Shown one piece after another: positions 1 through 13,141 of a stretch of 64,000 nt of DNA. The DNA comes from Paenibacillus sp. JQZ6Y-1 (GTDB lineage Bacteria; Bacillota; Bacilli; Paenibacillales; Paenibacillaceae), in contig NZ_JBFDUZ010000007.1 of NCBI RefSeq assembly GCF_040719145.1, positions 1 to 64,000 of the forward strand. Direction: 5' to 3'. Position 1 is the first letter of the stretch. The number at the start of each line of letters is the position of its first letter. A program made the position numbers and the translations under genes. The notes beneath the pieces are model-generated. The model was not told the DNA's origin, made no database searches, and saw only the letters and a program-made list of their open reading frames with translations.

Positions 1-205
1 GTCGTCCATGCGGACAACGAAAGTATCCGGTATTAGCTACCGTTTCCGGTAGTTATCCCAGGCTAAAGGGCAGGTTGCCTACGTGTTACTCACCCGTCCG
101 CCGCTAAGTCTCAAAGAAGCAAGCTTCTCATCAACTCCGCTCGACTTGCATGTATTAGGCACGCCGCCAGCGTTCGTCCTGAGCCAGGATCAAACTCTCC
201 ATAAA
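1..205 (-). rRNA. 16S rRNA, 5' end (partial)
   Basis: Read on the minus strand this begins with the conserved 16S start (AGAGTTTGATCCTGGCTCAG at 198-179) followed by GACGAACGCTGGCGGCGTGCC and ends inside variable region V2 at the window edge. By alignment to the E. coli numbering of the AGAGTTTG motif, the mature 5' end should be near 205. It is the first gene of an rRNA operon transcribed leftward out of the window. The V1 loop (AGAAGCTTGCTTCT) is of a kind common in Bacillota. Confidence 0.97.
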
Positions 206-234
206 AGTGTTTGACTTGCTCATTTCTTGCTGGC

Positions 235-252
235 GAGAACATTGCTGTTCTC
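235..252 (-). other. Hairpin in rRNA leader
   Basis: GAGAACA-ttgc-TGTTCTC is a perfect 7-bp stem with a 4-nt loop, about 30 bases upstream of the 16S 5' end. A role in folding or processing of the leader is inferred from position only. Confidence 0.4.
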
Positions 253-276
253 TATTATTTCAAATCCTATTTGTTC

Positions 277-292
277 AGTTTTCAAAGAACTT
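277..292 (-). promoter_or_regulatory. boxA-like rRNA antitermination element
   Basis: The minus strand reads AAGTTCTTTGAAAACT, close to the boxA element (TTCTTTGAAAACT) of Bacillus rRNA leaders, and lies between promoter P2 and the 16S gene. NusB/NusE binding is inferred from the family. Confidence 0.6.
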
Positions 293-326
293 GTTTGTTG
301 TTTATTCATTTCGCAACAACTCTTAT

Positions 327-355
327 ATCTTATCATATGCGAGTCAGTTAGTCAA
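327..355 (-). promoter_or_regulatory. rRNA promoter P2
   Basis: Minus strand: -35 TTGACT (350-355), 17-bp spacer, -10 TAAGAT (327-332). It is the promoter nearer to 16S of a tandem pair with matching geometry, as is usual for sigma-A rRNA promoters of Bacillota. Confidence 0.7.
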
Positions 356-412
356 CAACTTTTTTTAAATCATTTTCTTTCAAAGTTGTTTGCCGCTCGA
401 GGCGACTTGAAT

Positions 413-441
413 AATATATCATGTATCCAGAAAGTTAGCAA
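413..441 (-). promoter_or_regulatory. rRNA promoter P1
   Basis: Minus strand: -35 TTGCTA (436-441), 17-bp spacer, -10 TATATT (413-418). It lies 86 bp upstream of P2 with the same spacing. Confidence 0.6.
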
Positions 442-1175
442 GTCTTTTTTTAATTTTATTTTATTTAGGAATATCCATCCTATATGCAGGTTTGTATAGA
501 GTCTATGATCATTCTGTATATGCAACTCTTATCCTTTATATGATCTCAGTTTTCTTCAACTGTAACTCGCTTCTTATAAACAGTATGTTTATAATGAATG
601 TAAAGTAGTTGTATTTAAGTTATTTAGCCACGTTACTATTGTTTGATTCTATCAATCATTTACGTCTTGTCGATTGAACCACTTATATATGACATTCCCA
701 ATAGCACTTGCCCTCCTGTATATCTGTATGAATCGCAGAAATAATATTACTATAGAATTTTCATTTGCCTGTTTGTTTGAGGCTTTGCATGAACGTATGT
801 AACATTGCTTTCTTTGTATGTAGTGCTTTTATCTTCTAGCCTACCTTTCTCCTTTTCCTTTTGATTATTGGTATCATCCAATTTCTATTATTTTGCGAAT
901 CATGTTAGAGGCATACGGCGACTTCATATGTAGACGGCTGATGGTATGTGAACGAATTGATATCGAGTTGTAATGAAGGACTTGTTGTTTTCGATGTAGA
1001 TCTTGCTGCGTTTGATTTCAATATAAGGCAACGCAATAGATCGAGCGTGAAATTATAATTTAGGAATGTTTTCTCTTAATAGTATGCGCAACTTGAGTAT
1101 GCCGGACTTGGAAATCGATTTGTATCTGTAGCATCATGATTGGTTATTCATCTATTGCAAGGGAGGAACATAGGT
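442..1175. other. AT-rich spacer without recognisable gene
   Basis: About 730 bp between the rRNA promoters and the molybdopterin oxidoreductase gene. It is AT-rich in all frames, and I see no credible coding sequence, tRNA or repeat. It must hold the promoter of the downstream plus-strand gene, but I could not fix one. A short open frame at 227-499 overlaps the rRNA leader and is not a gene. Confidence 0.6.
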
Positions 1176-2480
1176 ATGAGTCGTTTGCTTTCCATGATTC
1201 AAAAGGGCTTTGGTAAAAAGCTCATTCGCCTTCATACGTGGAATGCTTGGCTAGTGGCATTACTGGCGGTAACTGGACTTGTTTTGCTAGGAGGATTCTG
1301 GCGAGAGGTTCTGGGCGAGGTTCGTGTTTGGATTCGTTGGGTTCATATTATCGGTGGACTGGCATTGCTGGTACCGGTGATTTACTACTTATTCCTCGCC
1401 TCCAAGCACTGGAAGCAGATTCGGCAAAAACCAGCGCAGAAAATGAATGTAATTCTGGTCATGATTTTGCTGATTGGTTGGATCGTATCAGGCATTTTGT
1501 TATGGCTGCTACGGCAGGTTGGACCGAATATTGCCAATACCGCACTATTTGTACATGATTTGCTGACTTGGATTGGTTTGCCTTATATTATCTACCATTC
1601 GCTGACCCGTACAGCTTGGTTGAAAGATCCGAAGAAGCGTTCCATTCGATTACAACCTGATCATATAGCTTCAGAGACGGTGAGTTCTGATTCGGAGCCT
1701 ATGGTCAAAAAACCTGTGGTTATTCCTGCGGCACGCCCACAGGAAGCAACACCATTTTATACAAGACGTTCCTTTTTGCGTGGGGCAATTGGTATTGGGC
1801 TGGCTGTTTCCGTTGGTCCTACTTTTCTGAGATGGCTGGGCAATTCGTTAACAAGCAGTGGCGGCAGTTGGACGGAAATGGAAGCTAGCAATCCGAACAA
1901 AATGGTTCCTGATCCTAAACCGCTTACTGATTCGTCGCCGCCTATTGGTGGCGGTGCGCAGGGTGAGTTTCGTGTGTATACGGTAACGCCTATTCCTTCT
2001 TTTGATAATAGTAACTGGTCCTTTACGATTGATGGGCTGGTGAATAAGCCGCAAACATGGAATTGGGAGCAATTCTTGTCTTTGAAGCGGCACGTTCAGG
2101 TTAGTGATTTTCATTGTGTGACAGGCTGGTCAGTGTATAAAAATACGTGGGAAGGCATTCCGTTGCTCGACTTTTTGAAAATGGCAGGGGTTAAGTCTGA
2201 AGCGCGTACGATCAAATTTTATTCCGGTGACGGAGTGTATACCGATTCGATTACGATGGAGCAGGCGCAGTTGAAGGATATTATGGTGGCTGTGCTGCAT
2301 GATGGCAATGTGATTCCTGCCGATCTCGGTGGACCGGTACGCCTCGTCATTCCGAAAATGTATGCTTACAAATCGGTAAAATGGCTGAATCGCATCGAGC
2401 TGATTGCTGACGATCATACTGGGTACTGGGAACAACGTGGTTATGATAAGGATGCTTGGCTGCCGGATAATTTGAGCTAA
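1176..2480 (+). CDS. Cytochrome b / molybdopterin oxidoreductase fusion protein
   Basis: Putative membrane redox enzyme of 434 aa. The N-terminal ~155 residues form about four membrane helices with histidines in RLHTW, WVHII, KHW, FVHDLL and IIYHSL, as in b-type di-haem membrane cytochromes. A linker follows with the twin-arginine motif RRSFLRG (R197-R198) and a hydrophobic stretch. The rest is a sulfite-oxidase/YedY-type molybdopterin domain, with the likely Mo-ligating cysteine C314 in DFHCVTGW. The ATG at 1176 is chosen because AAGGGAGG lies 9 bases upstream; a TTG 36 bases earlier lacks such a site. It stands alone, convergent with ligA, without molybdopterin biosynthesis neighbours. Substrate unknown; a reductase of the MsrP/YedY kind with a fused electron donor is inferred. 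Confidence 0.85.
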   Translation: MSRLLSMIQKGFGKKLIRLHTWNAWLVALLAVTGLVLLGGFWREVLGEVRVWIRWVHIIGGLALLVPVIYYLFLASKHWKQIRQKPAQKMNVILVMILLIGWIVSGILLWLLRQVGPNIANTALFVHDLLTWIGLPYIIYHSLTRTAWLKDPKKRSIRLQPDHIASETVSSDSEPMVKKPVVIPAARPQEATPFYTRRSFLRGAIGIGLAVSVGPTFLRWLGNSLTSSGGSWTEMEASNPNKMVPDPKPLTDSSPPIGGGAQGEFRVYTVTPIPSFDNSNWSFTIDGLVNKPQTWNWEQFLSLKRHVQVSDFHCVTGWSVYKNTWEGIPLLDFLKMAGVKSEARTIKFYSGDGVYTDSITMEQAQLKDIMVAVLHDGNVIPADLGGPVRLVIPKMYAYKSVKWLNRIELIADDHTGYWEQRGYDKDAWLPDNLS

Positions 2481-2547
2481 TCAGGGGTTATGGCGAGTTA
2501 TTGATGCAATGTGATATAACGTGTGATTGGCTGCTATAATGGTAAAT

Positions 2548-2593
2548 AAAAAGGACGAGTGTCTCTGCTTGTGTAGAGATGCTCGTCCTTTTT
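2548..2593. terminator. Bidirectional terminator between the oxidoreductase and ligA
   Basis: AAAAAGGACGAG pairs with CTCGTCCTTTTT across a loop holding a second small stem (CTCT/AGAG). Runs of A and T flank both sides, so it can serve the plus-strand oxidoreductase and the minus-strand ligA. Confidence 0.85.
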
Positions 2594-2633
2594 AGATTCT
2601 GTATTGCACATTTAACGTACCAGGTGGTAAAGG

Positions 2634-2696
2634 AGGCTCTTTAGGCTCTTTAGGCTCTTTAGGCTCTTTAGGCTCTTTAGGCTCTTTAGGCTCTTT
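2634..2696. repeat. 9-bp tandem repeat, seven exact copies, just downstream of ligA
   Basis: AGGCTCTTT is repeated seven times without a mismatch. On the minus strand it reads AAAGAGCCT, i.e. Lys-Glu-Pro, in the same frame as ligA. It starts 18 bp past the ligA stop (2715-2717). Reading through that stop would add 40 residues ending at a TAA at 2592-2594. Confidence 0.95.
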
Positions 2697-2714
2697 AGCT
2701 TTTTGCTTGTTCTG

Positions 2715-7261
<4,547 letters not shown>

Positions 7262-7622
7262 GCGAAATAGTGCCCCTTTCAAACCAAATAATAGTATTTT
7301 CCATACTCCTGCGAGACGATGTACAGCTTATGTACATCGTAGAAAATGATGCAACATGGAAAACAGATGAAACAGTAATACACTGATAGGAAGAATAGTC
7401 CGACATTCCAAGTCGTCGGTATATAGTGAATGATTGCTGCGGATCAAATTAGTCGTCTGAAGCGATGATGTAACGCATCTCTATTATAGGATGCAGTGGA
7501 ATTGGTATTACGTTGAAACCTTAGCTATGCAAGTCCTAGTGGTATGCGTGTTCCTTTGGAAGTGCGTGGAAGCCTGTACAATCATGGAGTATTATCGCGG
7601 CAACGGTATTCATCGAATCGTG
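7262..7622. other. pcrB-pcrA intercistronic region
   Basis: A 360-bp gap inside an otherwise compact repair operon. It has no plausible gene. It contains a perfect 10-bp hairpin (7316-7340), listed separately, and no clear terminator, so transcription from the pcrB promoter may continue into pcrA or an extra promoter may lie here. Confidence 0.5.
7316..7340. other. Perfect hairpin upstream of pcrA
   Basis: ACGATGTACA-gctta-TGTACATCGT, a 10-bp perfect stem with a 5-nt loop. It lies 55 bp upstream of the pcrA start. No T tract follows on either strand, so it is not a simple terminator. It could be a protein-binding palindrome or an mRNA 5' element. Confidence 0.55.
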
Positions 7623-8312
7623 TTATGACTTTACAGCGAATACGGTTGTCAGCGCCTGCTGCAAATCGCTATACACAATATTGCCAACAATGACGGTATC
7701 ACATACCTGCGACGCCTGACGTGCTGTCTGCTCATCAATCACGCCACCACCGTAAAACACATGTGCGTTACGAGTCGCTCGGCGAATATCTGCTGCCAGC
7801 TCCATATCACCAAAGGTGCCACTATATTCGATATACACTATCGGTAACTGCCATAGACGATCTGCAACCTGCGCATAAGCAGCAGCCATATCGGCATCCA
7901 GATCGGTGACTGCACCCGTCAATTGCGCTACAGTAGATTCGCCATTTAATACAATATACCCTTCCGGTATAAGCAATTCCCATGGAATGAGATGACTGTA
8001 CTGCTCAATCGCCTGCACATGCCTACCAATGATCCACTCGCTCTGCTGCGTGTTCAGTACCATTGGAATCATATACAGATCAAAGCCCGGCACCACCGCT
8101 TCCAGATCGGATACTTCCAGCACGCAGGGCAACTCGTATCGACGTACACGAGACATGAGATCCACTGTGTTGTCATACGTAATGCCGGATGAACCGCCAA
8201 CCATAATAGCATCCGTGCCGGACATACAAATCCGATCCAAATCGTCATCGGACAGTTCGCGATCCGGGTCTAGTTTAAACACATGCCGCCATGTTTTCAT
8301 TTCGTCTCTCAA
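7623..8312 (-). CDS. pcrB: Heptaprenylglyceryl phosphate synthase PcrB
   Basis: PcrB is a TIM-barrel prenyltransferase. It joins heptaprenyl diphosphate to sn-glycerol 1-phosphate to make an archaeal-type ether lipid precursor at the membrane face. The 229-aa product has the family features WRHVFKLDPDR near the N-terminus, MVGGSSGIT, EYSGTFGD and FYGGGV for phosphate binding. The start is TTG at 8312: GGAGG lies 7 bases upstream, while the first ATG four codons later would be too far from it. A sigma-A-type promoter (8349-8377) lies just upstream. The pcrB-pcrA-ligA order is conserved in Bacillaceae and Paenibacillaceae. Confidence 0.95.
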   Translation of the reverse strand: MRDEMKTWRHVFKLDPDRELSDDDLDRICMSGTDAIMVGGSSGITYDNTVDLMSRVRRYELPCVLEVSDLEAVVPGFDLYMIPMVLNTQQSEWIIGRHVQAIEQYSHLIPWELLIPEGYIVLNGESTVAQLTGAVTDLDADMAAAYAQVADRLWQLPIVYIEYSGTFGDMELAADIRRATRNAHVFYGGGVIDEQTARQASQVCDTVIVGNIVYSDLQQALTTVFAVKS

Positions 8313-8348
8313 TGATATTCCTCCGTCTTTGACACAACCTTCAGAATA

Positions 8349-8377
8349 AGTCTATGACAGCAGGTGTATGGTGTCAA
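8349..8377 (-). promoter_or_regulatory. Promoter of pcrB operon
   Basis: Minus strand: perfect -35 TTGACA (8372-8377), 17-bp spacer, -10 TAGACT (8349-8354), about 37 bp upstream of the pcrB TTG start. Confidence 0.7.
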
Positions 8378-8397
8378 TGTTCGTATGTGATGCGAAC

Positions 8398-8427
8398 AAA
8401 AATGCCCTACTTTATACAAGTAGGACA
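8398..8427 (-). terminator. Terminator at the end of the glycan operon (minus strand)
   Basis: Minus strand TGTCCTACTT-gtata-AAGTAGGGCA, 9 of 10 pairs matched, followed by TTTTTG. It lies 86 bp past the stop of the sugar-1-phosphate transferase gene. Confidence 0.75.
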
Positions 8428-8512
8428 TCGGCTTATTTCGTTTGTAATCATTGTATATGTCGTTATTCTGTGTATATGTCGTTATGATATTCCTCATTAA
8501 GCGATAGGTGTA

Positions 8513-9937
8513 TCAATATGCGTTTTTGTTCACGAATCCGTTGCGAATCGTTTTGAAAATAATCTTAATGTCGAACAGCAACGACCAATTCTCAATGTAG
8601 AAAATATCATGGTTGATCCGATCCTCGATGGATGTATCACCGCGCAAGCCATTGCTCTGTGCCCAACCAGTAATACCGGGGCGTACATGGTGCTTAACCA
8701 TATACTTCGGAATCTCCTCACGGAATTGCTCCACGTAATAAGGACGCTCTGGACGCGGACCGACCACACTCATATCGCCGATCAACACATTGAAAAATTG
8801 TGGCAGCTCATCCAGACTAGTACGACGGATAAACGAACCGAACTTCGTTTTACGTGGATCGTTAGCAGTTGTCCAGCCCGTATCCACCTGACCTTCTGGA
8901 ATCACACGCATGGAGCGGAATTTGAACATCATGAAGTTACGACGATTCAGACCGACCCGCTCCTGCTTGAAAATAATCGGTCCCGGCGAGGTCAGCTTCA
9001 CCCCGATGGCAACGACAAGCATAATCGGCGATGTAACCAAAATGGCTGCGAGGGAGAATAGAATATCAAAGCCACGCTTGAAAATCCGATTGGCAGCAAT
9101 ATCCAGTGGAATATCGCGCACGTTAATCATCGGCATCCCTGCAAAATTATCGAAATACGGTCGCGCTGGCAAATAGTCGAAGAAGTCAGGAATAATGAGC
9201 GTACGCACGCCTGCCTTTTCACATTCTGCAATGATCCACGGATACTTGTCATGCGCATCCAGCGGAAGCGCGAGAATGACCTCATCAATCATCATGGAAT
9301 GCAGCTTATCGCCTAATTCATTGATTTTCCCCAATACCGGCTTGTACTTACGCAGCTCGATATTGTCGAAATCACGGTAATCATCCAGAAAACCGACCAC
9401 CTCATAGCCCATTTCTGGGTATTGCAGCAGATTATCATAAAACCGTTTACCGAGTGAGCCTGCGCCTAGAATCAATACAAACTGCTTGTTAAAGCCTTTT
9501 TGCCGCGCCCGCTTCAATCCCAGCTTGATAATATATCGGTAGGATATAATGAACAGCAGGTTGAAGATCATATACACGAGCAGATAGTAACGGGAAATAT
9601 TGACTTCTTTGAAGAAGAATAACGCGCCAAGCAAGACGAAAATACTAACTGCATGCGTCTGCACAATTTTCAGCATTTCATCGGCAAACCGTTTTTTGCG
9701 CTTGGCTGAATACAAGCTACTCATCGTTCCGATCAATACGGCGATACCGCCATAGATCATACTCCACATAAAGTAAGTCTCAATCGGCAATGCGCCATAC
9801 CCTTCAGGCGAATTATCATACGGCAGCACCAAAGCTTGGAATTTTAAAAACCAAGCAAGCAGAAAGGACAGCTGAATCACAAAGAAATCCGTCAAAATAT
9901 ACAGTCGGGTCAAAAATCGCTGATTTTTGCGGATCAC
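8513..9937 (-). CDS. Polyprenyl-phosphate sugar-1-phosphate transferase (WcaJ/WbaP type)
   Basis: Starts glycan assembly by moving a hexose-1-phosphate (glucose or galactose; not decidable here) from a UDP-sugar to undecaprenyl phosphate in the membrane. The 474-aa protein has about four N-terminal membrane helices, a Rossmann-like middle domain ([15 protein letters not shown], a CoA_binding_3 fold) and a C-terminal bacterial sugar-transferase domain from ~residue 285. That domain starts with [10 protein letters not shown] and contains [28 protein letters not shown] and VGPRPERP. The start is GTG with GGAGAG 7 bases upstream, and it overlaps the preceding glycosyltransferase by 4 bp, implying translational coupling. 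Similar proteins (WsaP, WsfP) initiate S-layer glycan synthesis in Geobacillus and P. alvei. Confidence 0.9.
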   Translation of the reverse strand: MIRKNQRFLTRLYILTDFFVIQLSFLLAWFLKFQALVLPYDNSPEGYGALPIETYFMWSMIYGGIAVLIGTMSSLYSAKRKKRFADEMLKIVQTHAVSIFVLLGALFFFKEVNISRYYLLVYMIFNLLFIISYRYIIKLGLKRARQKGFNKQFVLILGAGSLGKRFYDNLLQYPEMGYEVVGFLDDYRDFDNIELRKYKPVLGKINELGDKLHSMMIDEVILALPLDAHDKYPWIIAECEKAGVRTLIIPDFFDYLPARPYFDNFAGMPMINVRDIPLDIAANRIFKRGFDILFSLAAILVTSPIMLVVAIGVKLTSPGPIIFKQERVGLNRRNFMMFKFRSMRVIPEGQVDTGWTTANDPRKTKFGSFIRRTSLDELPQFFNVLIGDMSVVGPRPERPYYVEQFREEIPKYMVKHHVRPGITGWAQSNGLRGDTSIEDRINHDIFYIENWSLLFDIKIIFKTIRNGFVNKNAY

Positions 9938-10839
9938 GTCTGAACTCTCCTTTCTGCCTCGGCTGTCGATACGGAAGCCGGTCGCAACAATTTATTTTTA
10001 ATCAATGACATCGCAAGCTTCACCCCGATGCCCATATACACAATACCATTTGTGATAAACGAGTACTTGTTCCGATAATGCTTGCGGTGAAACAGCCACA
10101 TCGCCCGATGAAACTCGTAAATGATCTTGAACGGCTTGCGGCGGCTACTCGCTCCCTTGTAATGCACAATAAACGTATTGCCTCGGTAATGAATCTCCCA
10201 GCCTGCTTCCTTGATCCGGTAGCACCAATCAATATCTTCACCGTACATGAAAAATGCTTCATCCAGCCCACCAATCTGCTGAATGACTTCACGCCGGACG
10301 AGCATAAACGCGCCAACCAGCGAGTCGACTTGGTAGCTCTCGTCGGGGCTCAGATACCCTAGCTGGTATCCGTTAAACTTGGGATTGTTCGGAAACCATT
10401 TGGAAAATCCGAACGCGTAATAAAACGATGCTGAAGGCGTAGGAAAGCCACGCTTGCATGCCTTGTCCAGCGAACCGTCCGGCAAAACAATTTTGCAGCC
10501 TGCCGCACCTGCACGCGGATGGCTGTCCATAAAAGAAACCATCGTTTCCAGTGTGTCCGGTTCTACGATGGTATCGGAATTGAGCAGCAATGTGTATCGT
10601 CCCTGTGCCTGTTTCATGCCAATATTATTGCCTTTGGCAAAGCCTCCGTTGTCGGGATTAGCGATGAATACAACATCCGGGAAAGTTGCCGGAATGCGGG
10701 TGACGGAATCATCACTGGAATGATTGTCGACTACGATAATCTCGTACGCATACTGTGTCTGCGAACGATATACCGATGCAATACAATCCAGTGTCAGCTG
10801 ACATGTATTATAATTTAAAATTAAAACGCTAACGTCCAT
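9934..10839 (-). CDS. Glycosyltransferase family 2, rhamnosyltransferase-like
   Basis: GT-A fold glycosyltransferase of 301 aa, probably cytoplasmic or membrane-associated. It opens with VSVLILNYNTC, has the nucleotide-binding DNHSSDDS, the metal-binding LLNSDT, and FMYGEDIDWCYRIKEAG typical of rhamnosyl/N-acetylglucosaminyl GT2 enzymes (WbbL-like). The C-terminal ~60 residues are basic and amphipathic. The start at 10839 is chosen because AGGAG lies 8 bases upstream and MDVSVLI opens the fold; an open extension of 32 codons upstream looks non-coding. It overlaps the initiating transferase by 4 bp. Rhamnose as donor is inferred from rfbABCD nearby. Confidence 0.88.
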   Translation of the reverse strand: MDVSVLILNYNTCQLTLDCIASVYRSQTQYAYEIIVVDNHSSDDSVTRIPATFPDVVFIANPDNGGFAKGNNIGMKQAQGRYTLLLNSDTIVEPDTLETMVSFMDSHPRAGAAGCKIVLPDGSLDKACKRGFPTPSASFYYAFGFSKWFPNNPKFNGYQLGYLSPDESYQVDSLVGAFMLVRREVIQQIGGLDEAFFMYGEDIDWCYRIKEAGWEIHYRGNTFIVHYKGASSRRKPFKIIYEFHRAMWLFHRKHYRNKYSFITNGIVYMGIGVKLAMSLIKNKLLRPASVSTAEAERRVQT

Positions 10840-10996
10840 AATAACGCTCCTGCCTTGAAGTTCGCATATCGTAGCTTGATGATCAACAGGTTGTGTTGAT
10901 TCATAGGCTATGATGCTGCAATTGCTAGTAGTCATGTAGAGAAGTTTTACCGGTTATTGTACATGCTCTGTACGGACCGGACTTCAGTCTACAGGC

Positions 10997-11005
10997 ATTA
11001 TAGCA
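10997..11005 (-). promoter_or_regulatory. Extended -10 promoter before the GT2 / initiating transferase pair
   Basis: Minus strand TGCTATAAT: perfect -10 TATAAT (10997-11002) with an extended TGn, about 160 bp upstream of the GT2 start. No good -35, consistent with an extended -10 promoter. Confidence 0.5.
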
Positions 11006-11106
11006 TAGATCATCATGCAGAAGTTAATTTCAAGATTATCCCAATGAGATCTTTTCAGTATTTTCAGATAAGCTGCAAATGGGATTACATACAGAAGAGG
11101 ATTGCC

Positions 11107-12066
11107 TTAGAGATAGCCAATCAGGATCAGCAAGCGAAATAGAATATTTTCTGTCCTCGATTGACGGTATAATCGGCATTTTCGTAGATAACGAATCCGA
11201 TCCATGATCCGATATCTCGGTGCAATAAAAGCATGTAGTTGTTCCAGCATAACCTTATCGGTCATTCGATCACCATACTGCTTGTTGAACTCCATTGCCT
11301 GAACAACGAGCAGTTTTTGATTTTGATGCTTTTTGAAACTACTTAGCTTTTTGTTAATCTTCTGCAAAAGAGTAGCTTCTCCCCCGACTGCATTGTTAGC
11401 ATGTTGACGATAGTAGATAGATGGCTCGGGATCAAAAAATATGGTACCAAAGCAAGAAACAGTTATATATACCCACCAATCGTGCATTAACATATTCGCG
11501 GTATTTGCAGACACGGAGTTTAGCAATTGCAGCGTGCTCCGATTGATCGACATGGTTGCTCCGACAGCAATATTTTGAAATAACGCATTATAAAACGAAG
11601 GTGGACGAGCTGGTGCTCCTGGCCATATTGCTGTTGGCGTCAACGTTTCATCAGTTAATTGGGTAGCCGTACATACCATTACAGGGCGCGTCGTATCTAT
11701 TCTATTCAGTTCAATTGGCGCTTCAAGCTGTTGCAGCTTCTGTATTGCTCTATTTGCTTTATCAGGCATCCATACGTCATCCTGATCGCAAAAGCAAAAA
11801 TAGGCAGCTTCCTGATCAGCCTGCTGTATTAGGCTCCAAAAGCTTCGTACTACTCCGATATTTTCGCCAGCAATCCATTCGATTCGATTCGGGTAACGCT
11901 GCATGTATTGTTGTACGATAGAAGCAGTCCTATCATATGAACCATCATCACGAATCAAGATTTTGATATCACGATAGCTTTGCGCAAAAATACTATCCAA
12001 TTGCTGAGCTATGTATTTCTCTCCATTATAGGTAGATAACAACACCTGCAAAGTTTGGTTGGCCAT
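11107..12066 (-). CDS. Glycosyltransferase family 2 (rhamnosyltransferase-like)
   Basis: A 319-aa GT-A enzyme. It opens with LQVLLSTYNGEKYIAQQLDS and shows IRDDGSYDRT for nucleotide binding and CFCDQDDVWMPDK for metal and sugar binding. The CDQDDVW pattern is common in alpha-L-rhamnosyltransferases and related GT2 proteins of O-antigen loci. GGAG lies 7 bases upstream of the ATG. It sits between rfbD and the second GT2 gene, separated from rfbD by a terminator. The exact linkage cannot be told. Confidence 0.87.
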   Translation of the reverse strand: MANQTLQVLLSTYNGEKYIAQQLDSIFAQSYRDIKILIRDDGSYDRTASIVQQYMQRYPNRIEWIAGENIGVVRSFWSLIQQADQEAAYFCFCDQDDVWMPDKANRAIQKLQQLEAPIELNRIDTTRPVMVCTATQLTDETLTPTAIWPGAPARPPSFYNALFQNIAVGATMSINRSTLQLLNSVSANTANMLMHDWWVYITVSCFGTIFFDPEPSIYYRQHANNAVGGEATLLQKINKKLSSFKKHQNQKLLVVQAMEFNKQYGDRMTDKVMLEQLHAFIAPRYRIMDRIRYLRKCRLYRQSRTENILFRLLILIGYL

Positions 12067-12160
12067 ACGATTACTCCACTCTATGATTTAGCATTCTGCT
12101 CTATACTATCATCCATGCCTATGCAATTCCAGCATACTTCTCTCTATTCATCTACTAATC

Positions 12161-12203
12161 AAAAAAAGCGGTACTGTCCATTCGCTATCGGACAGTACCG
12201 CTT
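12161..12203 (-). terminator. Terminator after rfbD
   Basis: Minus strand GCGGTACTGTCC pairs with GGACAGTACCGC (12 bp perfect), followed by TTTTTTT. It closes the rfbACBD unit 60 bp past the rfbD stop. Confidence 0.9.
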
Positions 12204-12262
12204 CTATATCGCATCATGACAATACACTGTTCCCATTCACAGCATATGATCATTCCACCATT

Positions 12263-13141
12263 TTACGCCTGAGAATTTTGCTTCCATTCTTGTAAAAAGG
12301 CAGTCAATCCTTCCTGCCAAGAACGGATATCTTCAAAGCCATTTGTACGAATAGACAAATGCTCCATTACGGAATTGGCAGGACGCGGAGCCGGGCGTGG
12401 AAAGTCAGCCGTCGTGCAAGGTTCCAACTCAGCGGTAATATCCACTTTTAGAATCTGCTTAGCTTGTGCAAAGATCTCCTGTGTAAATTCATACCAAGTA
12501 CAAGCTTCACGGTTGGACGCATGATAAATACCATATTTCTCCGTTAGCATCAGCTCAGACAGGAATTCCGCCAAATCGACGGTATAGGTCGGTGACCCCT
12601 TCTGGTCGTGTACTACTTTCAGCTGCGGCTTCTCCTGACCTAGCTTCAACATTGTTTTCACAAAGTTATTGCCATGCAAGCCATATACCCATGAAGTACG
12701 CACGATAAAATATCGACTGGACAATGTCTGCGTCAGTACTTCACCTGCCCGCTTAGATTTGCCATAAATGCCTTGCGGATCAGTGTTGTCATATTCATGG
12801 TGCGGCTGCTCACCTTGACCATCGAATACATAATCAGTACTGATATAGATGACTTTCGCCTGTACCGCTTCAGCAGCAACAGCGATATTGCGGCTGCCCG
12901 TCGCATTGACCAGATACGCGCCATCGATATCAGTTTCCGCTGCATCCACGGCGGTGTAAGCAGCACAATGAATAATCACATCTGGTACAAATTCACTGAC
13001 CACCTGCTGGCATTGCTCTAGATTGGTAATGTCCAGCTGATTGCGATCGCAGCCCAATACGGTATGACCTTTGCGTTCCAGTACAGTAACCGTATCTACG
13101 CCCAGTTGACCGGAGGCTCCGGTAACAAGTACTTTCATCAT
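12263..13141 (-). CDS. rfbD: dTDP-4-dehydrorhamnose reductase
   Basis: Last step of dTDP-L-rhamnose synthesis: NAD(P)H-dependent reduction of dTDP-4-dehydro-L-rhamnose in the cytoplasm. The 292-aa short-chain dehydrogenase has VLVTGASGQLG at the N-terminus, ISTDYVFDG, the catalytic YGKSKRAGE (YxxxK) and RTSWVYG. The ATG overlaps the rfbB stop (ATGATGA), so the two are translationally coupled; the second ATG at 13138 is an equally possible start. Confidence 0.95.
   Translation of the reverse strand: MMKVLVTGASGQLGVDTVTVLERKGHTVLGCDRNQLDITNLEQCQQVVSEFVPDVIIHCAAYTAVDAAETDIDGAYLVNATGSRNIAVAAEAVQAKVIYISTDYVFDGQGEQPHHEYDNTDPQGIYGKSKRAGEVLTQTLSSRYFIVRTSWVYGLHGNNFVKTMLKLGQEKPQLKVVHDQKGSPTYTVDLAEFLSELMLTEKYGIYHASNREACTWYEFTQEIFAQAKQILKVDITAELEPCTTADFPRPAPRPANSVMEHLSIRTNGFEDIRSWQEGLTAFLQEWKQNSQA

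Noticed and set aside
227-499. 90-codon plus-strand open frame over the rRNA leader
   Set aside because: It lies across the 16S promoters and boxA-like element on the opposite strand, has no ribosome binding site and is AT-rich by composition.
2634-2696. CRISPR array candidate
   Set aside because: The 9-bp units are contiguous with no spacers; it is a minisatellite.
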